This document shows, one piece after another, positions 57,012-64,000 of a DNA stretch of 64,000 nucleotides (position 1 is its first letter; each line of letters starts with the position of its first letter). The notes beneath the pieces are model-generated. The model was not told the origin of the DNA, made no database searches, and was given only the letters and a program-made list of their open reading frames with translations. The stretch is from NCBI GenBank assembly GCA_940337035.1, contig CALNHX010003555.1, positions 1 to 64,000 of the forward strand, written 5' to 3'. The translations under genes and the position numbers were made by a program. The stretch comes from Agriotes lineatus (lineage: Eukaryota > Arthropoda > Insecta > Coleoptera > Elateridae).

Positions 57012-57159
57012 ATATACTATTTATTCTCGTCGAAACTGGAATTATTTTTTCGTAATTTTTAACATTGCCTCTTCTCTATATACGACATTTTTGTTTACAC
57101 CCTGTACACTCCATCGGAAAATATGGGCCTCAAAATCGCCTCCTTGTCATGAACACCCA

Positions 57160-57538
57160 GTTAGACTACTTGCGACAACTAGAGTGAACCAGATCAAGTG
57201 GTAGAGGCTTCCGGAGTACAACGCACAGTTAATTGACGCCCTTGCATCTGTCAAGGAGCACCTCAATCAGCTAGCAGCGCTATATGAGCGGTCAATGTAG
57301 TCAGATCCACATGGTGTTTTCGGGAAGACTAAAGCCAGGAAGCAGATTGTCGACAAGCAAATCTAGTGTGGAATTAAGTCAAACATATCAAGAATGACAA
57401 CCGCCACATGCTACGAGACTCGTTCGCCCCGGGGAGTTCCCACATCTGCTGATCCAAAATACAGATTTTACCCTAGCCCCAGCCACGCCAGTTAGCATCG
57501 AAGATGTTGAAACCGCGTTTAAATTAACGCTATGGGAG
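57160..57538 (+). pseudogene. LINE fragment upstream of reverse transcriptase
   Basis: Open pieces read NTQLDYLRQLE, LASVKEHLNQLAALYERS and, before the gap, PVSIEDVETAFKLTL, the phrase that precedes the K-A-x-G-P-D-x-I block in many LINE RTs. Frames change between the pieces and stops are present. The assembly gap at 57539 cuts the rest. Confidence 0.45.
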
Positions 57539-57561
57539 NNNNNNNNNNNNNNNNNNNNNNN
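57539..57561. other. assembly gap, 23 N
   Basis: A run of N. Sequence on either side belongs to different repeats, so the join may hide more than 23 bases. Confidence 1.
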
Positions 57562-57617
57562 ATAAAAACGAGACGATAAGAAGACCTAGAATTGTCAGAT
57601 GTTTGCAGTTATGACAC

Positions 57618-57680
57618 AAAATGACGCAAATCCTAACCTGCTAACCTCGAATTTGACATTGACGTACAGTGTCACCAACA
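57618..57680. repeat. half copy of the 9635-9777 MITE
   Basis: CCTAACCTGCTAACCTCGA followed by GACATTGACG and CAGTGTCACCAACA matches the right arm of the foldback at 9635-9777. The other arm would fall into the gap region. Confidence 0.6.
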
Positions 57681-57807
57681 TATTATTCATACGTTGAATT
57701 TCCACAGCCCGCTGAGGAACAGTTTTTTTTGGATCTCTCGATGTATACATTGGTAAACAAACAATGTAACAAAAAATCTTTTATTCAGAATCAAATATTG
57801 GTAGATC

Positions 57808-59444
57808 TCAATTATCTGATTCTTCAAGAGGTGGAACACTCTGAACAGGCAAATCTCCCATATATTTTTTCCAATCCTGTAAAATTAATTTTTCACAGTG
57901 AACAACACTGTTATTCCACATTTCAACTGTGAATTTGGATAAACCTTCCTTTCACAGACTTTTTGTTCACGTACATCCTTTTAGATCTGATACTGTTTCT
58001 GTTTTTTAGATATTCTTATTGTAATAATTTTTAGCAAATCCCCATACCAGTTCTATGGCATTATATTGACAGTGATACGCAGGAAGCCTTAAGACTTTAT
58101 ATCTGTGTAATTTGAATAACTCATCAATAACATAAGTCGTTTTAGTATCATCATGTTTTTTAAGCATATTGTCATCAAACTGCACTGTATGTTTTATCAA
58201 CCAGTCTTTGTAAGACTGCTTTGAAGAATTAGAATTTGGAGGTTTCTCTAGTTTTACTGTATGATATGAGGCGTTGTCCATTATCACAATACATTTTTTT
58301 TGGAATTGATACATACCTGGAATAAGTTGCTCTTGAACCCATTTTTTAAATACTTCACCATTCATTGTATGATGGTAATCACGATGTTCTATTTTTGTAT
58401 CCACAAGCAAGCTACAATCTCCTAAAACACCATATTTGCATCCTGCATGCAACACGGTAAATCGTCGTCCTTCACTTTTAAAGCGTTTTGGATGAGCTTT
58501 TTCGTCATCATCATGTGTCCAAGTTCGAATCTCGGAATTGTTTTGGTATATCCAGATTTCATCAATAAAAACAAATACAATTTCTTCAGATGCCTACATA
58601 TACTGAATATATTTCCGTAAAAATTTCACTCTTGCCACATGAACATGTGAGCTTTCACATATTTTTTTATTGTCGCATTTTTTTTGCGAAATCCCATGGA
58701 TTTGATAATTTTATATAAAGTTGTCTTACATTCAGTATATTCCAAGGGATTCACAGCGTAGTTGTATAAATCTTTTATTGTAAAATGCTGATTTTTTTCA
58801 TGAAAGGAGCGAATTTTTTTTGCAATTTCAGTTTTTTAAAAATGCACATAAAATCATCGATTTGATTTTGCGTTTTAGCACCACCTTTATTCGAACTCGT
58901 TGTTGGCACAACCTTTTTATAATTATCAATAATAGTACGAACCTGAGATTCACTAATCTAAAATACCTTAAGTTAAATTAAATATAAACACCTTTTATTG
59001 GTAAAACCACATATTACCAAAAAGACTTTGGCAGCTCTTCTTCCAATTTCAGTTTTAGTTAAATGTGGAAAAAAACCTTTTTGAGGTCAAATTTAGTATA
59101 CGGTCCAGTCTATTGCTCATGCGCTGGGAGCGGAGTATGTTTTATAGTTCGATCAGCGTACGTAAAAATGTTGTGGGAGCCGCTATCGTCACGTAATGTT
59201 TAAAGCAATGTTGTTGCGCTCTTGGCGGTGGTTCAGGTTAGCGGTTTAGGTTAGTTGTTAGGTCTTGATGAATTTTTTTTAGAGAAAAATACAAGAAGAG
59301 GGTATGTTCAACGTTACATTTTTGCGCATGCGCAATTTACCGGACCGTGTAATAATTTTTTACTCCTTTTTGTTCATTGTAGTAATTTATAACAGCTTGT
59401 TTTTGGCGAGCAGTTAACACAGCCTTTGTACGTTTACCCTCCAT
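57808..59444 (-). pseudogene. IS630/Tc1/mariner-type DDE transposase, spliced, decayed
   Basis: Start ATG at 59442-59444 (MEGKRTKAVLTARQKQAVIN). Exon 1 runs to 59018 and is split by a MITE at 59099-59349; without it the frame is unbroken in register. A 60-bp intron lies at 58958-59017. Exon 2 gives ISESQVRTIIDNYKK, FVFIDEIWIYQNN (first Asp), IVIMDNASYH (second Asp) and YNAIELVWGFAKN (Glu), the DDE triad of cut-and-paste transposases. A C-terminal tail WNNSVVHCEKLILQDWKKY ends at TGA 57808-57810. Stops near 59090, 58015 and 57970 and a frameshift near 58835 make it inactive. The stretch 58006-58455 is open for 149 codons. Confidence 0.8.
59099..59349. mobile_element. 251-bp MITE inside the DDE transposase gene
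   Basis: TACGGTCCAG at the left and CCGGACCGTG at the right are inverted. GCTCATGCGC and GCGCATGCGC continue the arms. TA flanks both sides (59097-59098, 59350-59351). Only the outer 30 bp or so are inverted; the rest is unique and GC-richer. Confidence 0.75.
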
Positions 59445-59449
59445 TTCAT

Positions 59450-61625
59450 TCGTCTAAATTTTATCATGTAATGCTACATGACATTTGTGTGAAACAAAAA
59501 TTAAAAAATCACAAGTGCAGTGTAGCCAAGTTAATAAACTTAAGAGTAACAGGAATTTTGTTACCACCAACAAAATGTCAAACTGACAGCGCAGATGTCA
59601 GATGAACAGACAATATACGACGATGAGAGATTGACCAATACTCTATTTCATTGGAGACCGTATCTGCGCTAAACAAATAATGTCAAATTAACAGCGGTAT
59701 TTAACTGAACAAGGCAAGCGCAAAATAGAAGTAAATGGAGAGGTATGAAGGAAGCTATGTTCAGAAATGGACTGTAGAATCTAAGGCTTTTGAGATTGAG
59801 ATTAAGGTGAGCGAAACTCAAGTTTGACAATACATCCTTATCGGATATACTAGTAAAAATTGTTTTTCAGTGTATGTGGCTGTGACTTCAGATTTGACAG
59901 CTTCCTTTAATTCTAAGTAACTTTTCTAAATAATTTTTCTAAGTAATATTCTTTTGTATTTTGAAAAGTAAAGGTACTTTATTCTTGAAATACTTTCATA
60001 TTTTCAAACCTCCGTCGTACACAAAATGATATATCTAAATTTTGGCAAGTGCATTTTCAGTTGGAGTAGATACAGAAACTTTTATAGAGAATAACATTTT
60101 TTGATAAATAGATAATAAACAAAAATTCAATGTCTCCAAATTTATGGCTGTACATTATTATTATCATAAAAGCGAGAGGAGGCATTGCCGTTTATCTCAC
60201 ACAAACAAATATTATCAATTATTATCTTAAAAAGCCTTTGCAAATTGCAATAAGTTTGGCTGTTTAACTTAGACACAACTAACTGACTGTTGGGGTAACT
60301 TGTTCCGAATTCAGATAATTATACATCAATTATACATCGATTAAACATTATACCTAGATAAAATACTTTAATTATTTTAATTACATAAAAAAATTAAAGA
60401 CAATAATGCTTCGAGCTAGTTATTATAACTGTCAACCTAATTTTCAGGATAAATAATAACTCAACCAGTGTGTAGATAGGTCATAGGTATATAAAGTTGG
60501 ATCCAGTCAATACCTCCAAAAGAGTAGATAATGCACTTTTATGTGGATTTTGTATAATGTTTAAAATTATAGTCTACTGCAGGTTATTTTTATTTACCAA
60601 GAAGTTTACAATCATTATCTTACGATGTACATATATGGATGTATTCCAATGCGTTTGAGCTGATGTAAAGGTTTTAGACCCTCTATGCGGTGTCGTAGCA
60701 TATAGTAAAAAATCCTGATAATTCAGCTAATTATCAATTAAGTATTGTTCTTCTATCCAAATGCATTATAAAGTGTTTTGATTAATTTATTGTAAGTAAT
60801 AAAATTCTAAATGCAAACCGATATTATAGAATCGGTTGCAGAAATTTTGTTGGTAATTTATTAACCTTATTAACAACTAAATTATATTACATTTCCACAT
60901 GTTTTATTAGTTGCTAGTTAGTGAAACATTCAAAATATTGAATGAGAGAGAAAATATCGACAAAAATCATATTTTGAAAGGGCAACTTCAGTAATGCTTT
61001 TGAATAATAGATTTAAAGATTTACAACAGAACATTTGGGAACTGCATTTGAAAATGAACATTCTTACTTCCGGTGTAAAAATATGAATTAAAATGTAAAG
61101 GGGCGGTGAACTGAATTAGTTAAAATGACTATTGCATACATCTGTCAAATGACATCACTCCACCAGTCATTCAACTCCATTTGAGTACTTTTAATCGATC
61201 CCCAACCACCTGCATCGACAGCGTTTGCTATATGACATTTTTGATCACCTATCAGTAGATATTAAATTAATTTATAGTTTGATCATACTCTGTAGTGTTA
61301 ACTTGATGTTATTGATTGCCTAAAATTGATATCACATTTTTTACTTACATTAAAATATTATATGATAATTAGACAATGTCAGTGCTATTACTTGATAATA
61401 GTAATCTTTGGTAACTAATTATTCTATGGAATGGTACAAAAAAATTCATATTCGCTAAAGTCTCTTATGAAGTAGGTATATGTGGAATACTTCCGCAATT
61501 TGCTTGTTCGTAGCAATGATTTCTAAATGAAACAAAAAATAGTGAACACATGTTATCACTTTAACATTCATTCAAATATAAATCAATAAGGGCCCAATGA
61601 AAAAATAAAAATGAACATTTCCTAT
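59450..61625. other. AT-rich intergenic stretch downstream of adenosine kinase
   Basis: No open frame or motif worth naming. The stretch near 59560-59700 repeats the words AATGTCAAA and GACAGCG and may be a MITE relic. Confidence 0.45.
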
Positions 61626-62737
61626 TTAAAAACTACAACCTATATTTTGTATAATTCTACCAGCTGTGCTTATGCCACATAGTACACACTGATCCAACGG
61701 TCTCTTCATGACGAACTGAGCCATAAATCCACCAACAAATGCATCGCCTGCTGCACTGGTATCTTTTACTGACCCTTCTTCCAGCTTATTAATAGAATAT
61801 TCTTGCACTTTGCTACTCACTGCTACACAAACGGGGTGAGGCCCTCTGGTAATGACGGTCATCCTGTTTTTACTGGAAGCCTTTGCAGGGAAATTGTTAA
61901 TATGTAAAACAATTTCGTGCAAATCACTACTACCAAAATCTAGAGCCCTTGCAAATGCCCGAGCTTCCTAAAATAGAAATGTGTTTACTAATACTAGTCA
62001 AAAATAACAATAACTTACTGTTTCATTTCCGAACAAAATGTCGACAAAAGGAAGTAATGCTAACATTTCAGTCTTGTACTTTTCTGCTAAAAAAGGAGCA
62101 CTTAGATTAAAAGCAAACGTTTTCCCTTCAGTTAAAGAATGTTTGGCGACCTTCTGTAAGCAATCCACGGAGACCCCAAGAAAGAAAGCCTTAAACACCA
62201 CTATACTTAAACTCCAATTTTCATCAAACGGATGCATACGCATATGATGTACTTACCGGAACGTAATAGTATTGGGCATTTTCCACTGCATCCCAAATCG
62301 CTCCATTGTCCAGATGTTGTAACTCAAAGAATTTTGATGCCCCTAAATCTGTACACAGGGACCTGTTGTCGCCGTTTAATAACACGGCACATTTTCCTGT
62401 GGTTTCTTTCTCTATTTTTACGAATTTGTAGCTCACTAACTCTCGACTCAGGCAATCTTTGAGTATGTTACTATAGTTGTCCTTTCCGATTGCACCAACA
62501 ACAACACTAATATTAGGAATTTTCAGCACCCACTGAAAGGTTCTAGCAGTGTTCAAGGCACAACCTCCTGCTTGGTACTTCAGTTGGAACTCTTGCAAGT
62601 CGCCAAATAGTTTTCTATTTGTTTCATTGACTGCAATGGCATCATTTGGTTTAAGGTTGTAGCGTATCAGGAACTCTTCATCCACCTTTGTTATTATGTC
62701 AACTAGAGGGCTACCCAAGCACAAAAAGATATTTTCC
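61626..62737 (-). CDS. Adk: adenosine kinase, three 3' exons
   Basis: Adenosine kinase phosphorylates adenosine to AMP with ATP and keeps adenosine low in the cytosol and nucleus. Exons on the minus strand: 62257-62737, 62019-62189 and 61626-61967, with GT-AG introns of 67 and 51 bp, together 330 residues against about 345 for the family. The first starts ENIFLCLGSPLVDI (the GNPLLDI region). AGGCALNTARTFQW is the adenosine-binding GG motif, here with Cys for the usual Ser. The last exon has DTSAAGDAFVGGFM, the PfkB signature with the catalytic Asp, and ends QNIGCSF. No stop or frameshift is seen. The short first exon with the ATG is missing; it must lie right of 62737, perhaps beyond the window. 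Confidence 0.93.
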
Positions 62738-62756
62738 CTAAAAAATAAAATATTTT

Positions 62757-62878
62757 CATTACAAGATGATGTTTCCCTATGGTATATGAACGATGGTGTG
62801 CCATCACATTATGGCAGAATAGTCACAGAATATTTAAATATACGTGTTATCCCCAATGATAAATTGGGGATCGTTTGA
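62757..62878 (+). pseudogene. transposase relic upstream of the first seen Adk exon
   Basis: LWYMNDGVPSHYGRIVTEYL with NIRVIPNDKLGIV resembles the WxQDGAPxHxxRxVRxxLxxxFPxxWIGR block around the second catalytic Asp of Tc-type DDE transposases common in insects. Only about 40 codons remain. It lies 20 bp upstream of the Adk exon acceptor, in the opposite orientation. Confidence 0.5.
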
Positions 62879-63674
62879 AGACTGAGCTCCAAAGAAATGT
62901 TGACACACGGAAAAAATTGTGGAAACAAATATTTAATCTTAATGGTAATCAAAATGTTCACCGACTCCTGTACACATTTTGTGGGATATTTTAATGTTGT
63001 CCTACTAACTTTATAAGAATTTAGGTAAGAGCTAATATGCGCCAAACATACTAATAAATGAGTTTGTTCGAAACAGCTAACAGAATACAAAATTTATTTT
63101 TTGAAAATTATTCTAGTCTCTCCTTTTTTATGCTCCCAATTGTACTAATATAGAGACAGATTTCCTGTTCGTCATATAGTTATAATATGGAGTGCAGAAA
63201 GTTTCATTTTAAGCATTTATATAAAATTATATAAGTATTTCGTGTTCAGGATTATTTTATTACAACAATTAAAAAATAAACCTACGACTGCTCGATATTA
63301 ATCCTTGGAATCGCTGTCAGAGTCTTATGATTAAAGCTGATATTATATGGCAAATGCATATTTTCTATAATTGATATGACGGCGAAACTTTCTGCATATG
63401 TATACCAATTATGTGATAGTAAATCATTTAGCCAAGTTTCATTTTGCATATTTTGCATATTTATAGGTTTTTGAGCATAATTTCTGGATTTTCCATATTT
63501 GGTTATATTTAGCAATAATTTGTAGTGTATGAGATTTTTTTATAAAATTTACTATTTCATTAAATTGATTAATACAATTTTTATGTGCAACTGAGATATA
63601 TACTTTCACTTTCTGCCGCTGGAGTGCAGTGCACCTATCGAAATAAGCAGAGGAAAAAGGCAGTCCCAGTTAAA
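62879..63674. other. no recognised gene
   Basis: AT-rich, probably Adk intron. I could not identify the first Adk exon here. Confidence 0.4.
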
Positions 63675-63891
63675 AACTTTGACTATATAAACATGGACTG
63701 CCAGCCAGCAACCTCCACTTTTCCCATAAACGCAATGTATAAGGAATCAGCCAACATAGAATCCATTTCAAGAGTCGAACTTCGAGTGTTAGGTGAATAA
63801 TAGTCTGGAGGGGTTAGGGTGAAATCTCATTTTTATGTTAGCTGACAACGTGAAGTGGCGCTGGCAGTCCATGTTTATGTAGTCAAAGGTT
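63675..63891. repeat. 217-bp MITE-like element with 31-bp inverted ends
   Basis: AACTTTGACTATATAAACAT GGACTGCCAGC (63675-63705) is mirrored at 63861-63891 with two or three mismatches. A 71-codon frame that overlaps the left arm has no motif. Confidence 0.75.
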
Positions 63892-64000
63892 AAAATGAAT
63901 GACGTCTTTGAATAAAAATAAATTAGAGAAAAAAATATATTCATAGAAAATAATTAAAATTTTACATTATTTAGAATACGTCTACTTATTTTCAAGAAAA

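Overview
The window looks like a stretch of an insect chromosome, AT-rich and packed with transposable elements. I cannot name the species. The arguments for an insect are spliced genes with short GT-AG introns (60-107 bp), an adenosine kinase and a secreted-type leucine-rich-repeat gene, and a repeat repertoire typical of arthropods: Ty3/Gypsy, Jockey-type and RTE-type LINEs, Penelope, P element, Helitron, Tc1/mariner, MADF-type genes and tRNA-derived SINEs. Only two clear host genes are seen: the LRR gene (7004-8671, minus) and adenosine kinase (61626-62737, minus). A MADF-domain exon (53639-53824, minus) and a decayed SWIM/YqaJ gene (51112-52451, plus) may be host genes or may derive from mobile DNA.

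Layout. 1-7000 is AT-rich with no recognisable gene. 7004-8671 is the last exon of the LRR gene. 9600-10050 holds two foldback repeats. 10050-13550 is a GC-richer mosaic without genes. 13589-17480 is a nearly full-length but broken LINE (ORF1 plus endonuclease/reverse transcriptase). 17840-19990 is GC-rich with a degenerate tandem array. 20175-24350 is a graveyard: piggyBac-like remnant, Helitron Rep, a LINE zinc-knuckle fragment and two SINEs of opposite orientation. 26557-27465 is one palindromic element inserted at the exact centre of another. 28197-29880 is a second LINE copy of the same kind, split by a Helentron-like element. 30600-34740 is a pile-up of a Jockey-type LINE, a Gypsy 3' end with a very short LTR, and a Penelope element in head-to-head inverted halves with a hammerhead-like core.

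The centrepiece is 35324-49560. A long-LTR Gypsy element (35324-44323) appears to have no target-site duplication until a 5.2-kb P-like transposon (44325-49553) is recognised at its right edge. That transposon has 25-bp terminal inverted repeats and duplicated GTAACAG when it landed across the LTR/flank boundary. Removing it restores the GTGT duplication of the Gypsy element. The P-like element itself holds a 234-bp TA-flanked MITE and a 1.34-kb insertion that splits its transposase.

49561-61600 mixes the SWIM/YqaJ pseudogene, the MADF exon, MITEs, an assembly gap (57539-57561) and a Tc1/mariner-type transposase gene with a 60-bp intron that was interrupted by another MITE. Adenosine kinase follows, with a small transposase relic just upstream of its first recognised exon. 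I see no CRISPR array, operon, rRNA or intact tRNA gene. I did not find a convincing new biological system. The most informative content is the set of nested insertions, whose order can be read from their duplications.
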